From Symbiodinium sp. CCMP2592 (Eukaryota; Sar; Dinophyceae; Suessiales; Symbiodiniaceae): DNA of 64,000 nucleotides. The notes beneath the pieces are model-generated. The model was given only the letters and a program-made list of their open reading frames with translations. It had not been told where the DNA came from and searched no databases. Below are positions 25,189-37,400 of the stretch, one piece after another. Position 1 is the first letter of the stretch. Every line of letters starts with the position of its first letter. The stretch covers positions 1,706,800-1,770,799 of the forward strand of contig CAJNDT010003446.1 of the NCBI GenBank assembly GCA_905221615.1, in the 5' to 3' direction. A program made the position numbers and the translations under genes.

Positions 25189-25448
25189 TGACTTTAGTGC
25201 CGAGGCAGCTTCCCCTTGTTGTCTAGCATAGCTCAAAGGATGTGAAAGGCCGCCGGAAAGGCATGTACGATGCGCACCACTCAACTCAGGCTGGCGATGT
25301 TTCAGCTTGGTTTGTCCATGGCCGTGTTGCTTCTGGCCTTGGTTTGTGACCGGCCTGTCACCACAAGTGGTGTGCACCAGCAGGAGCTGGCGGGATCGAG
25401 CTCGGACACAAGTTAGGGTCAGGGATAGTGCAGTGGTGTTCGCCAGGG

Positions 25449-25560
25449 TCTCGTCAACGACATACTCTTCGGGCTCAGGGAGTTCCTGGAGCTAGGGAGT
25501 CGACTCTCGTCAACGACATACTCTTCGGGCTCAGGGAGTTCCTGGAGCTAGGGAGTCGAC
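25449..25560. repeat. perfect 56-bp tandem duplication
   Basis: Two adjacent, identical 56-base units, 25449-25504 and 25505-25560, each starting TCTCGTCAACGACATACTCT and ending GGAGTCGAC. No sequence divergence is visible, implying a recent event or an assembly artefact. It shifts the reading frame (56 is not a multiple of 3), and the flanking sequence is not recognisably coding. Confidence 0.9.
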
Positions 25561-28500
25561 AAGCTGGCATCTGCTTCGCAAAACGACAGCACTACGCCGA
25601 AGATGGCCTTGGGAGTGGTACCAGTGAGGACTCCCCGCGGCAACTGGTCTTTGTCAGGTGCATCTCGACCACATGCAGCTTCAAAGAAGGTCCATTTCGT
25701 AACTGCGGCTCGACGCCCTCAAAGTGCCGTGGCCTTTCACCCTTCCTCGGCCTGGATTGGAATGCTGAAAAGCCGCTGCTGCAAAACGCAGCTCAGCTTT
25801 CCCAACTTCCTGGAAAGCATGCCCTGTTCTCCCTAAGGCTCGTCCACCGGCAGTGCAAGGGCAGACGCCGTCTGTGAAGGTGCGGGACTCCGCGGGAAGG
25901 TTCAGGGCTGGGATGGGCCAATCCCTACGGCGCCAGCATGCTTCGTTGCCGTCTGACTTTACATTTTCGTGTTCGTGCTTGTTGAGGCAAAACTAGCACA
26001 ACAAAAAGCATGGCAAGTAATTCTACTTAGTAGTGGCAGTACGTATGTGGCTTCGGAGGAATGCGACATGGAAAGGGTGGGGTGTATTAGCTATCCCCAT
26101 GCCTCTGCAGAGCAGCAGGAGAAAATTGCACATGTTGCTTCTTGCTGTTTCTGTTTCTGTCGTCAGCAAGTGGTCATGGAACCGAAGTCATGCTTCAAGC
26201 TTCAAGTTTTGGGACTGTGACTGGACACTTCGACCATCTTGCTGGGGCCATTGATCTGTTGACAATAGTAACTACGAAGACGAGGAAAGCTTGAAGCCAA
26301 CTAGATAAGTTTTTCAATCGAATCGAGCTTGGACCTATCCTACATGCATTCGTCAGCAATCCGCCAAGCGGAAACGACGTTCAGTTCGACTCGTTGTTGC
26401 TTGCGGATAGAGCCAAGCTGTGGCTAGAAGGTCTGAGGTCACAATGTCACTCTGATTGATGTATGACAGAGTTTTCAGCACAAGACAGACTTTGATGAGT
26501 TCCGGGTTGCATTACACAAGTGCTGCAGCAAACTGATGTCAATCGAGCTAAAACTGCGTGTAGGTCTCTGGGTTACCTTGCCTTTTGCCGACAGACCTTA
26601 TTATTCCAGTGTTGACCTGTGAAGGCTGCACCCACGCCGCGGGAGTGAGCCGAAGGCGGGGCAGGGGTCCTCGGACAAGAGGGTTCAGGGTTTAGGGTTT
26701 AGGGTCAGGAATCTCGGGAAACAGCTTTTGGATCCGGTGGAAGCACTGTCTCCTTGTGCTCTGGCATGATCAAGGCCGTGGCACCTGCGCGTGTTCATCC
26801 TGCGCCTGCTGCGATTATGTTCAGCCTAGTTTTTTTCATTTTGGACTGCATGTGGAGCTCCAAGCCACTAGGCAGTCGAAACTATATAGGAATTGGATTG
26901 CCGAATCGGTGCTCTGCTCGGTCCAAACACAACGGGACGCCACTAGATGCCACTAGAGGTGCTCCGTTGCAATGAAGTTGAGTGTGGATTGTTTGACGCA
27001 ACTTCGCTCGCTCCCCAAAGGGGAGCCAGCACCAAAGCCAATCGATTATCAACATCCCTTGGCCACCACCCTTCGCAGCAATACCGTGACTAATCATCAA
27101 CATCGCCAAATCATCCTCCTTGTTTTTGTTATTGAATGCGTTCATCGCCGATACGGTTGCTATTTCTTTTTCTTATACGAAGTCAATCAACGCAGAACTG
27201 TACCAGCAATGCATCTTATTCACACAGCAGTTCTGAGCTGCATCATTCTGCGCAGCCAGTAAGTTGGAGAGACGTGTGTTCTGCTTAAACAAAAGCTACT
27301 ACTAGTAGTTACTAGTGCATTTCTTGTCGTCACTGCATAAGAAGAGCATCTGCAAATGTTTTGCGGCATTGCATTTATCGAAAACTTGTATCGCCTCATC
27401 CCCCGTTCCTTAGCGTGATCTTCACTTTAAGTTTTGTGACGGTCCAGGCACGTGTTTTCCAATCAGTACAACAGAACTACAAAGAAGTGGCCTGGACCCA
27501 AAGCTCAAGCCGTGTGTCGCGGCTTGCAACTTCATGCCGGAAGTTTGTCCACTGGCCTCGGGCATGCCTGGGAGTATTATCCAAACAAAAACAGGTTGCC
27601 TTAGTGCGCCTAATTTACGAAGAGTATCCCTGTCAGCTCGTAGGACATGCAGTCTGGGAATGCTTAGCAGACGGCGCCTCCGAATGTGAGGTTGAGTAGG
27701 CTGTCATGCTGTGGACCAAAGCGTGTCTTCAGACGGCGAGCAAAATCACTTAAGGACCAGTCTGCTGAAAGGGATGTATCGACCTCCACACCAAGAATCC
27801 TTGTGATCAACGCTCGAATCGAGATTGCAACGGCCAGAACTTGCTCAAGTGCGTGTTGCCGTCAGGTTCCTAATGAATTTCTGTGTCCGAACACTCTGCC
27901 AGACGGGCGAAGGACTCTTTCGAGTTGCAAGTTGCTATTCTCGGGCTGAGCAGGTGGGCCGAATTCGGCTTGTCGCGGGCATCGTCTGAGAAGGAGCAGG
28001 GAACCAACGACGTAAACTCAAAACAGAGCAACTCAGGAATGCTGGTGGCCAGTCGGTCTGGATGGACTTCCGATACAGTCTTTTGTGCTTATGGTTGACT
28101 CACCGAGAAACCTTCTTGTGCTTCGATGCCGTTGTGCTCCAGTGTGGAACTGTATCACATGGAGCTCCATAAGAAAATGCTTATAATGCTTGCATCAAGG
28201 CGGTAAGTGCGGCGCGACAAGTGCTTGCTCGTTATGTTTGGTAGCTGCAGCGCAGGAACGAAGCTGCTTGTGATGTTGATGCCGGTGCTTGCCCTGAACA
28301 CCTTGCCAGCTGTCATGCAGAAGGATCGTAAACGCAACGTGGCCGGCCCATCGGCCAATGAACAACAGTGACCTAGAGCCAGCATCCGCACCCTTGTCGA
28401 GGGAAGGTTTCTTGCTGCTCCGGTTTCATGACGGCATGGCCGCTCATGCCATGCCATGCTGCTGCTTGGTGCCTTCCGAAGCTGCGGGCCTCATCATAGG

Positions 28501-29097
28501 CACGGCACACGACATGCATCCATGGGAACAGGCAGCATCACGAAAGCAGCACCAAGAACCGGAGCCCTGCTTCGGCTGTGCCTGCACGAGGTCGGGCCGG
28601 CAGCACTGTGAAGCACATCTGCGAAGTCTCCGGCGCACAAGTGATCTTCGGAGAAGACTTCAGTGTGCTTTTTCCTTGGTCTTCGTGTAATTTGTATTAC
28701 GCAATTTCGCTCGTCAGTATTTAGTTACACTACTTGTTGATCGTACTAGCTGTGTTATGCCATGTTTGGTGTTTCCTCCGTACCATCGATAGTCTTGTCT
28801 AATTTTTTCGGCCAGGCATGTACTAATTGAGAGCTGATGGCTGCCGGGTCCTTTCCTGCACTGCTAGCCTGATGAAGCGGCAAAACTACAGCTTCGCGTA
28901 GGCAACGACAAAATCACCCCCAGTTAGCAATCACGATAGGCTAGTGGACAATAGAATACACTATACCTGACGGGCCCTGTGGAAATCGTCTCGACAGCAA
29001 GCTGCATCTGTTGGTTGAGGTGCGGGTGCAAGCAAACACGATGACAAAGGTTGTCATGATATTGCTGCCGAATTTATTGTAGTGATGACTGAGGTGG
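25561..29097. other. stretch without a supportable gene
   Basis: Contains GGGTTTAGGGTTTAGGGT (26688-26705), an interstitial telomere-like motif. All open frames are short and lack recognisable features on both strands. Confidence 0.5.
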
Positions 29098-29707
29098 TTA
29101 AGATGCGTACCGAAGTTTCTGCTCTTGCTGTTGCGGCTCCGCTTCTGCAGCCGTCGTGGTGGAGGTGGTGTTGGCGCCGGTGGTGGAGGTGGTGGTGGTG
29201 GCAGTAGCAGCAGCAGCAGTACTAGATGTATCAGCTTGGAGCGGTGTGGCATGCTGTGGTAACGGCCAAGGTGCCGTCGCAGCAGTACTAGACATGCTGG
29301 TAGTCATCGCAGTGGTTGCGGTAGAAGTAGTAGCCGTGGGAATAGGAGCAGGAGCAGGAGAAGGAACAGCAGTAGCAGCAGCAGTAGCCGTCGTCGTTGT
29401 GGTGCTAGTATAGTCGTAGTATCAGCAGCAGAGGCAGCAGCTGGAGGAGGAGGAGGAGGAGTAGCCGCAGTGGCAGAAGTCGTCGTCGTGGTGGTAGTAG
29501 GAGTAGTAATCGTCGTCGTCGTTGTCGCAGTGGCAGTAGTAGCAGTGGTAGTAGCAGCAGTAGCAGCAGCAGCAGCAGGAGTAGTAGTAGCAGTAGTAGT
29601 AGCGTAGTAGTGTAGTACTGTAGTACTGTAGTAGTAGCAGGAGGAGGAGGGGGAGGAGGAGGAGGAGCAGGAGTCGTTGTAGTTGTTGTTGGCGCTGGTG
29701 GTGGTGG
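29098..29707. repeat. 600-bp mixed trinucleotide array (GTA/GCA/GGA/GTC)
   Basis: Dominated by GTAGTA, GCAGCA, GGAGGA and GTCGTC runs with G in every third position on the + strand. The open frames it creates (poly-Thr, poly-Pro, poly-Leu, poly-Val) are artefacts of the period-3 composition. Comparable arrays lie at 51398-51770 and 54886-55198. Confidence 0.9.
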
Positions 29708-30007
29708 GACCCAAGGGGTCCTGCAGGTGGTATGCTTATAGTATGTATAATGCCGAACCAAGGAATGTCTCCGGCGATCGGGATACCCCTCGTGCGCTGA
29801 CAGACCGAACCTTCCAAGACTTCATCACACTTTTGCTTTTGCATATGCTTCTAGTGCCGTTTAAAGTCCTTATTGAGGCTCACTTGTTGGCGTTGAACGG
29901 CCGTGCTGTTGAGCATCCATGGAGTCCATTTTGACTTCGTCCGCATTAGTTGTTAAGCGGAGAGCTTGGCTGCGGGGTGTTAGCCACTGCGAACTGACAC
30001 ATTTCAG

Positions 30008-30650
30008 GAATTGTCACGATCCAGGGGGACCCTGAGCAGATCGAGAAAGCATGCCGAGAGGCATGACAATGCCCGTGATTTCATGCAGGTCCAGTGTGTT
30101 TGGGCATAAACCACGTCATGCTCTGGAAGGTTGACGTGCAGAAAGCCCGTGCATGTGTCGAATTACTCTGGCGCCTTCGTGCAGCCATGGAGGTGATTCG
30201 AATTGTCCATCGGTCGCAAGAGTTGGACGATTCCGAACATGGTGTGTTCGCTGCGGCCTCAACTGACACAGGTAGGAAAGCTCCAGCAAATACCTCATGC
30301 TGACCTGCTGCCTGATGACATGAGTTCATGCCATGCAAGCAGCCGTGCACGAGGTCACAGTGGTTCCGGCCGGTGCAGCCTTTTGCCAGCAAGTTGAGGT
30401 TGTGAGGTTCCGATCTCTTGTCCGTAAGCTGAAGTGCGGCTGTTTGCGCCCTTCTTGCATCATCCGCTTGAATGACATTAAGTGTGACTTCGAATCATCT
30501 GGGAGTCTCGCGGAACGCGAGAGCCGAAGCATCAAGCCGAAAGCCGCGAACCCTCAGTCAGGTGGAGCACATCATAGGGCCCGGTGGTGACACCATCGAG
30601 AAGCTGGTGGAGAGCACATCGTCAGAGATCAACATCAGCTCCTGGACAGC
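30008..30650 (+). CDS. KH-domain protein, partial exons
   Basis: Three + strand pieces look like KH coding sequence. After an ATTTCAG acceptor, 30008-30060 encodes IVTIQGDPEQIEKACRE, a typical KH C-terminal strand and helix. A 69-base GC...AG intron (30061-30129) would join it to VDVQKARACVELLWRLRAAM from 30130. After a CAGTCAG acceptor, 30563 onward encodes VEHIIGPGGDTIEKLVESTS followed by SEINIS, a KH motif with its GxxG loop as GPGG. These would be parts of at least two KH domains in an RNA-binding protein. The exon ends between 30180 and 30562, the gene start and the stop are not resolved. The KH exon at 8884 is 20 kb away, with other genes in between, so it is probably a separate gene. 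Confidence 0.45.
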
Positions 30651-30661
30651 GTTTCTCTTCC

Positions 30662-33429
30662 TGTCTACGGTCTAAGTCAGTCTAAGTGTATCTATGCCAA
30701 CTTGCGCTTAACATCAACATCTGAATTGTCATAATTATGCAACACGTGCCTATGTCGCATCCAGCTATCAACCTGTCGGTGTCTTAACACCTTCCAGTAC
30801 CTTGCCGTGCCCCTGTGCCAGCATGGGAGAGAGTCGCAGCGTGCTCAAACCTGGCTTCACCCAAGGTTTTGGTTTCGATTATTTGGGATTTGTCCTAAGG
30901 TCGCCATGCCATTGCGGGGACGGAGCTTCAACCCGTCAGCATCGCAGGCAGAGGTTTTATTTACATCTCTGGCTCTGACCTAGAAGCAATAGGAGAATCC
31001 GTTTCAGATCTGATTTCTTCGGCCGTTCGTCTGTAACTTCCGTCAGTTCGTGCCAGCTTGTGGCGCCGAGTCAGCCGACGCGAAATGAAAAAGCCAGTCC
31101 AAGACTAGTCGCTGGCTTGAGAACCTACGTCAAGTAGAGGAGCTGATGTAGAGTTGTGGTTCGCCTGCATAGCTTCTTCCTGATCATCCCGTCCACGCTT
31201 CAAACCTGCCAGGCACTCCCAAGAACATGCTCATTGCGTGCATGCGTGTTCTCGGCCTGGTTCAGGACACCACAAGCAGAGCGAACAGTTGACAGAAAAT
31301 GATGGTTGCGATGTTCCTGAAGCTTGGACCCCTAAAGTAAAGTCTAAGGCTGCTTGCTCCACCAGAAAAAGTTTAGCTTACCCAACGAAGCGACCTCCCG
31401 TCAGGAGCTAGCGGACCAGGGCGGTCTTACCATTGAGTGCGGACCTCAAAGTCAAGTAGAGAGACCACTACAGGGTCCTGTCATACAGTTTTCAGCAACT
31501 CATACTTTGCAAATTCTATTCTTGCTTATGCGATTTTAATTAGTCTAATTGCACGATGCTACAGTACACTGGAAGGCACTATGCCATTTCACTACTAGAC
31601 GACTAGACCAGGCCTGAGCCAGACTAATTGAATGCTTTGCTACACACCGTGCTGTACTATACCATGCTTTACTGCATGAATTACATCGTACTATACTGTA
31701 CTGTGGCATGCTACACTATGTTACGCTGGCTTAGTATCTCACTCATCTCTATGACAAGTCTTGCCTGATACTTTTCCTCTTTAATGTCAATATTATCTAT
31801 TGCATCATGTTCAGTTTATTGATCATTGCTGACGCTTTTGTCATTGCGACGCTCGTTTGTTAGTATTTTGTGATTATTTTTATAGTTGTTGTTCTTCCTA
31901 CTTTAAAGTTATACATTACAATATGATTTCCTCTCTTCAGCTCCTCGACCTGGCCTCCACGGCGAAGCCCCAGCGTGGGGCAGCTTCGGAGTGTGTCCCG
32001 GACCGTCTCAAGGAGAGGGTTAAGGGGCTTCAGAGCTGTGTAGGGTAGAGGGTTTAGGGGCTTTAAAATGGGTTTGGGGAGGCGGGTTTCCTGTGCAACT
32101 GGATTGAAACGGGTCCAAGCTGTCCATGAGAAGTTGTTACAGCATCCGATCCTTCTTCAGAGCCGCACAAGTGCACAATGGTTCAATCTGATCAGAATGG
32201 ATGATGAGCCACGTCAACTTGGCGGAAGCGACGATGACACGCAAAGCAATTCCGAAGATAAGCAGAATCAAGACTGCGGTTGCCTCGTAGCTTGACCACG
32301 AGGAGCTCGACCCCAATGCGAGGCCCTGACCTTGGAGCACAGCTCGCAGCTGCAAGTCATGACTTGTGTAGACTAGCTGTGGTTGTTTGTTTGCTGAAGG
32401 CTCCCGCTGTGAGCTGTTGCCAGGATGTAGATCGCACACCGGCTTCTTGTTGAGTATTCAAGGTCGGTCAGTCGACGGCGATGCCGAGCAAATTCCCCCC
32501 GAACTGCTGCCCGAATTGCTGGCTACTCAGGTGACCTGCGCTGAGAACGCATATGTCCTGCATAGCAGCCATGCATCATCATTCACATCCAAACTCGCGC
32601 ATGAGGCACGGAGGGCTACACTCATAGACTCATGGTTGCAGTGACTGACGAACTGAGGCCGACCAGTGACACGGGCATTTCTTCAGTGCTGCGGCTCGTC
32701 GGTCTATGTTATGATTGTGCTTCTTGTTGCTTGTCTGTGCACACTTGTGGGTCCGAGACACTGGCAGCGCTTCTTCGTTCAATTGTTGCCCCGCCTTAGC
32801 TGAGAGCCAGCACCAGGTTCGTCGTTTCAGCATCTGCAGCTGCATGGATCGTTGGCCGCTCGGGCCGGACCGCAGCACGGCTTAACAGGTGATGCGCCGT
32901 GAGCTCTCTAGCAGCAGGCGCTCTTGGGTCATTGCTTGGCGGTTGAGGGCCCGGCTTAGTCTTCGGCTTTTCCCAAGCCAGCTGACGGGCTTCGCGCACG
33001 GAAATCCAGAAAGCAACGCAGTCCTAGGTTTCATTTTGCAGACTGCCGGGTTAGATGCAAGCACTGCGAAGGTTTCTGAGATCCGGACAAAGTCTGGGGC
33101 CGCTGTGGAGGTTGCGAGGCCTGACGTCTCAGTTTGGTGTTGACTGGAAAGAAGGTTGCTTCACATGTAACACTACGGCATCCGGCCATGATGCTAAGTC
33201 GACTCCAGACATCCAAACTGCCCTTGGCTACTTTTTGAAGCTGAAAGTGTCCATAATCTTCTATACGTAGTCGTGGATTCCCAGAAAGGACCCTTGCTGA
33301 GCTCCTGTCATCGTTTCCAATCCTAAGCTGATGGCGAGTCCACCCGAGCTCCGGCTCAAAGCAGACCTGGGCTGCGGGATGGATTCGGGCAGTCTGTTTA
33401 TGTTTATTTAAGGGTCCAGCCGAGCTACG
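30662..33429. other. stretch without a supportable gene
   Basis: Positions 31550-31740 are rich in CTAC/TGTACT words (CTACACTA, TACTGTACTG), a degenerate simple sequence like that near 36380-36490. A TTTAGGGG-type motif lies at about 32048. No frame has recognisable protein features. Confidence 0.5.
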
Positions 33430-35088
33430 ATGTCGTTTCTCGCAGTCTTCGCCCTCCTTGAGGGATGCATCGCATCACCCAGCGATTACTGGGCCCTGGC
33501 TTCCCCTTCCGTGCGGAGGGCGCGCTCGTTGCAAGGGCTGGAAGGAGGCAAGGCATTGGGCTTGGGGGGCCGAGAGCTCACAGCTGAGAACGGCACCGAG
33601 AGCTTGGCACCGGTGTGGTGTGGACAAGAGAAGTACAACGGTGCTGCGGGGAAAATGTGGTACGCCAATCCCTTTACGACGGCTTGCAGCCGAGCCTCAA
33701 CAGACCTCGTGTATGTCGATGGAAACCGAGCGCGTGTGGCTCGCAGGGGCGATCTCATCAAGATGCACTGTGACAACTGGGAGTGCCCCATCCCACCCGT
33801 TGTGGATTGCTACTTTGATCGCAACGCTTGCGCAGCGGATGAGTGGTGCATGGTCACAACACACGAGAAGTGGGGTTCTTGGGCCATGGGCAGAGGCGGG
33901 CACACTCCCAACTTCGGGTTGTGCGGCGAGTCCTACTATGAGGAAATCGAGGCGATCGCATCTCAGAGCGATGTCCGCAACGTGACTCTCGAAGCTCTGA
34001 AGTTGACCCGAGACAAGATTTGTGGTAGCTCGACGGTGGGTGTGGCCAATGGCATCCAGCTTCAGAGTTACTCGAAGCACCTTGTTTGGAAGAGCTCTCG
34101 CGGCCGCTGCGTGAAGTATCGCTTGGAAGGCCAGAGCTGCATCCCCACCCTATCTTCCCCTGGACGCTTCGCCAGTGCATTCGTGCGGCGAGCCCAAAGC
34201 GGAACATCCTACCCAAACGGGGGCACCATAGAACGGCCGCTTGCTTGTGCACCTGGTCTTGTTTGCACGGGACCCGGCTTCGATGTTCTGCCTTCCACTT
34301 GCGTCAAAGAGCGGCCCGCAGACGTGTGCTATGCTGGGCCCTGGTGGGACAGCTCCCGCTGCCCACGCACATCCATGCAAACACCGGGAATGAGCACAGA
34401 GTGGGCACTGGAGTCCTTACAGACTGCTTTCCTAATTTTCCCAGGGGAGGTGGCATCAGCCATGACTTGTACGTATTGGACGGGTCCTATGGGCCCCTTG
34501 ACAGCAGAGGTCAGGAAGGTAACCCACAACATCTTCAAGGCGCTTTGGCCTTCGCATCTCGTAGGCGAGTGCCCAACACTGGAGGAGCTTTATGCCAGTA
34601 TGTGGCGCCAGACGGGCATTGACCTTGCAGCGTTGAGTCAGGAGGAGTGTGCAGCCGGGGAGGGAAGTGATGGACGAATTGCAGAGGCACTGGCCCGGGT
34701 GGGGTCCTGGACTCACCGACCGAATCTTTTGTGGAGCCTTATACATTTCGCGATGCACAACCAACCCTCCCCGATGTCCCGAAACGCTGTGGCAGCCTCG
34801 ACAGCTTTGGCCAGCCACCTGTCAGAGAATTTCTGGTGCAACGACTGCCGTGGCTTCTTCACGGTGGGCATACTCTCTGTGGTCGGTCTCCCACCTCAGA
34901 GTACGGATGGTGAGGAGCATGCGAGATACTGGAACCTGGGGCACAATATTGCCTCCGAGCACGTCGCAACTACTCGCGGTGGCCACCCCTGGATAAACAC
35001 GTTGGAGGAGGCGCACGACGCCGACGTGATGAATCCGTTCTACGTTCCTTACGAGACTTCTGTCAAGATGTGGCATGTGGAGGCCTGA
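33430..35088 (+). CDS. secreted Cys-rich protein with C-terminal Erv/QSOX-like thiol oxidase domain
   Basis: A single uninterrupted frame of 552 residues begins with an ATG at 33430. The first ~15 residues are hydrophobic (MSFLAVFALLEGCIAS), like a signal peptide. Residues about 60-320 are Cys-rich with no family I recognise. The C-terminal ~120 residues look like an Erv/ALR sulfhydryl oxidase fold: LLWSLIHFAMHN (helix 1), then FWCNDCRGFF with the CxxC redox pair C470/C473, then YWNLGHNIASEH with W501, H505 and N506 at the positions of the FAD-contacting W-x3-HN motif of QSOX and Erv proteins. Those enzymes use FAD to form disulfides in secretory-pathway proteins and pass electrons to O2. I see no thioredoxin CGHC motif, which QSOX has, so substrate transfer may differ or the domain may be repurposed. 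Location in the secretory pathway or outside the cell is inferred. FAD binding is untested. Confidence 0.75.
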   Translation: MSFLAVFALLEGCIASPSDYWALASPSVRRARSLQGLEGGKALGLGGRELTAENGTESLAPVWCGQEKYNGAAGKMWYANPFTTACSRASTDLVYVDGNRARVARRGDLIKMHCDNWECPIPPVVDCYFDRNACAADEWCMVTTHEKWGSWAMGRGGHTPNFGLCGESYYEEIEAIASQSDVRNVTLEALKLTRDKICGSSTVGVANGIQLQSYSKHLVWKSSRGRCVKYRLEGQSCIPTLSSPGRFASAFVRRAQSGTSYPNGGTIERPLACAPGLVCTGPGFDVLPSTCVKERPADVCYAGPWWDSSRCPRTSMQTPGMSTEWALESLQTAFLIFPGEVASAMTCTYWTGPMGPLTAEVRKVTHNIFKALWPSHLVGECPTLEELYASMWRQTGIDLAALSQEECAAGEGSDGRIAEALARVGSWTHRPNLLWSLIHFAMHNQPSPMSRNAVAASTALASHLSENFWCNDCRGFFTVGILSVVGLPPQSTDGEEHARYWNLGHNIASEHVATTRGGHPWINTLEEAHDADVMNPFYVPYETSVKMWHVEA

Positions 35089-36836
35089 ACTATCCTGACA
35101 TGAACTTGCCCTGTTACCTGGCAGCTGTTTAACGCAAGCTGTGAGTTTTAAAGACTTGCCGGCGGTCTGACTATCAGGCACGTGTGATGTCTCTGACCAT
35201 CACTGAGCTTAATTAATTGTTCTTCTTGAGCCCTGCTGTGGCAATCTTTGGCATGGAATTTTGTGCAGCACTGGCAGGCTCGCCTCATGTACACACTGCT
35301 GGGGCGTTACCTGCGGTCCCGCATGTAGAATGTAGAGCTGGGCATCCATGTTGAAACGACTCGCGACTTCTCGCGGAGAGCTAGAATGAGCCAAAGACAT
35401 TGTTGATAGAGACACGGACTGCTTGCAAAATGTTAGCTGGAATGTGACGGTGGGAGCGCACCGGAGCAGTCACGAAAAGGAGCTGCTGCGCAGTTGGACC
35501 TAAGTATGAGCCAGCGCTTGACAAGTAATTAGGGAGAATGAGGGAGAACACTGCGGCAAGACGCAGAATTCCTGTCATGGGTTACGTGTTCGGCACTGGT
35601 GTGAGTAAGGCTAGACGTTCAGGCATCGTGATTAATTGTACGTCAACTCGGGTATGTACTCGTCGTGCCCTAGTTGCCTTGCCTAGCTTTGCTGAGTGAG
35701 CATGTGAGTCGAACAGAGCCGCAGACCCGGGAGGAATGGGGGGCCTCTTCGATTGGTTGAGTTGCGGGGTGAAGCTGACCAGCGCAAGTCTGCGGTGGAG
35801 CTGTGCCATGACTGGAAGTGCAGGGGGCTGGGCCGGGTGCCAATATTATGTTTGGATGAGAAGCGGGTTTTGCCTATTAAATCGTTGCACTGGGTGTATC
35901 CCAGAAGGGCTATGAGCATATGATTAACGATTACGATATCTTGCTTTCAGTCTTTTTCAGGCGGGATGCCATGGTTTTGTGCAAGGGTTTGCAAAGTGGG
36001 ATCCCTTTATGTAGCAGGTCATTGCATGCATACTCGCAATGCAGAAGGGGCTGGATCGTTGCTGACGGTCCAGATGCTCTGTGCGCCTGGACTGTCCAAA
36101 GCACCCTCAGGACAAGAGTTATTTTGGGCCAGTTTCATGCGGCTTCAGCACAGGCAATATGTCACTAATCCCACGTTCAGATCAAACCCTCGTTTTCCCC
36201 TGTACTTGCGGCCGTAGCTTTGGGTCCTGTCTGCCTTGCACTCACCTGGGCCGAGGCTGTTGGAAACGGTCGAGGCGCACTTAGAGCAGTGACATGTCCA
36301 ACATGCAGCTGCAGTCAACGAGATCTTGCATGACGTTCGCAAAGAGGGTTGTCAGAATCGCGTTGATAGGCGGTGATATAACCATTATATATCAGAAAAT
36401 CAAACGTACTATACTAGAATATATACCATACTATACTATATGCTACGCTATAGTATGCGCTGTACTATACTGTAATATACTCTGCTGCACTACAGTCGGT
36501 GAGCACAAGTAGTTCGTCCCGTCTTCGGATGCGTGAGTGCAAAAGGCTGGGCGTAAGGGGCCACTGAATGCCAGCGCTGTTGCTGTTCTGTGAGTTCTGA
36601 CAGCTCCCAGAATCTATTCTAATATGCTACAGATACTACAGCAGACTGATGTAATCCATTAAGATATAGTATCATATACTACATAAATACTCCTATACAC
36701 TGAAGTATCGGAAAGCGGAGCAGACTCGGGCAAACCCTGAAGGAGCTGCCCGCCGGTGCCCCTCGTGAAACGCAGCTCCTGGCACCTCCGGGCTCTGGGG
36801 TGGAAGAGGGTCACCTCAGAAGCTCAGCTGTATGTG
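35089..36836. other. stretch without a supportable gene
   Basis: Noncoding, with TACTATAC-rich AT sequence at about 36380-36490 and 36620-36710. No frame with recognisable features on either strand. Confidence 0.5.
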
Positions 36837-36855
36837 TATATAGTACTCGTATATG

Positions 36856-36888
<33 letters not shown>

Positions 36889-36906
36889 CATATATGTATA
36901 TACCAT

Positions 36907-36946
<40 letters not shown>
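36837..36946. repeat. (TA)n arrays
   Basis: Two long TA runs (about 36861-36889 and 36910-36946) separated by CATATATGTATATACCATAT. Self-complementary. Confidence 0.95.
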
Positions 36947-36947
<1 letters not shown>

Positions 36948-36983
36948 GGTTGCAAGCACTCTTGAGCAGAGGCCGAGCCGATG

Positions 36984-37095
36984 TAATGTAGGAATCTGAT
37001 TAAGAAACCCCGGCCCTATAACCCCAAATAGTAGGATTCATAATATGAGGAACCCCAATAGAGGCCTAAGGTTTCTTAATCAGGTTCCTGCATTA
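36984..37095. mobile_element. MITE-like element, family A (copy 2, best preserved)
   Basis: The left arm TAATGTAGGAATCTGATTAA, continuing GAAACC, is nearly the exact reverse complement of the right arm GGTTTCTTAATCAGGTTCCT, continuing GCATTA: 26 bases with two mismatches. The 60-base interior is noncoding. Confidence 0.8.
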
Positions 37096-37158
37096 GCCCA
37101 ACGGCTGCATGTGGAAGCTTCCCGTGGCCGATGGTTGTTCGCAATGACTGTGGCATTT

Positions 37159-37260
37159 GGGAGTTTCCGAAAATTAGGGGTACCTTATTTTGGGGTCCTT
37201 ATAATAAGGATCCTATTATTTAAGGTACTATATTAGGTTCTCCTATTTTCGGAAACTCCC
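37159..37260. mobile_element. MITE-like element, family C (copy 2)
   Basis: Terminal repeats are GGGAGTTTCCGAAAATTAGG and CCTATTTTCGGAAACTCCC. The interior contains the family signature TTATAATAAGGATCCTA and ends in GGTACTATATTAGG. It lies 63 bases after the family A element. Confidence 0.8.
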
Positions 37261-37400
37261 ATGGACAGTATTGCGCAGGGAGCTTGGTGACCGTGTGAAG
37301 CAATAGTTCAGGCACAATCCGTGCTGACACTGGCGCACAAATCAAGATTGAGCAACTGGGTGCCGAAGGCAGGGTGCTGAGCTTGCGGTTCTTACCTGGA

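Noticed and set aside
8884-30650. One giant gene joining the KH exon at 8884 with the KH exons at 30008-30650
   Set aside because: The PDZ-like and SLC19-like genes lie in between on the same strand, so separate KH genes are simpler.
33486-35181. Several 60-180-codon frames overlapping the Erv-like gene in other frames and on the minus strand
   Set aside because: They are shadows of the main gene; only the 552-codon frame has a signal peptide and domain.
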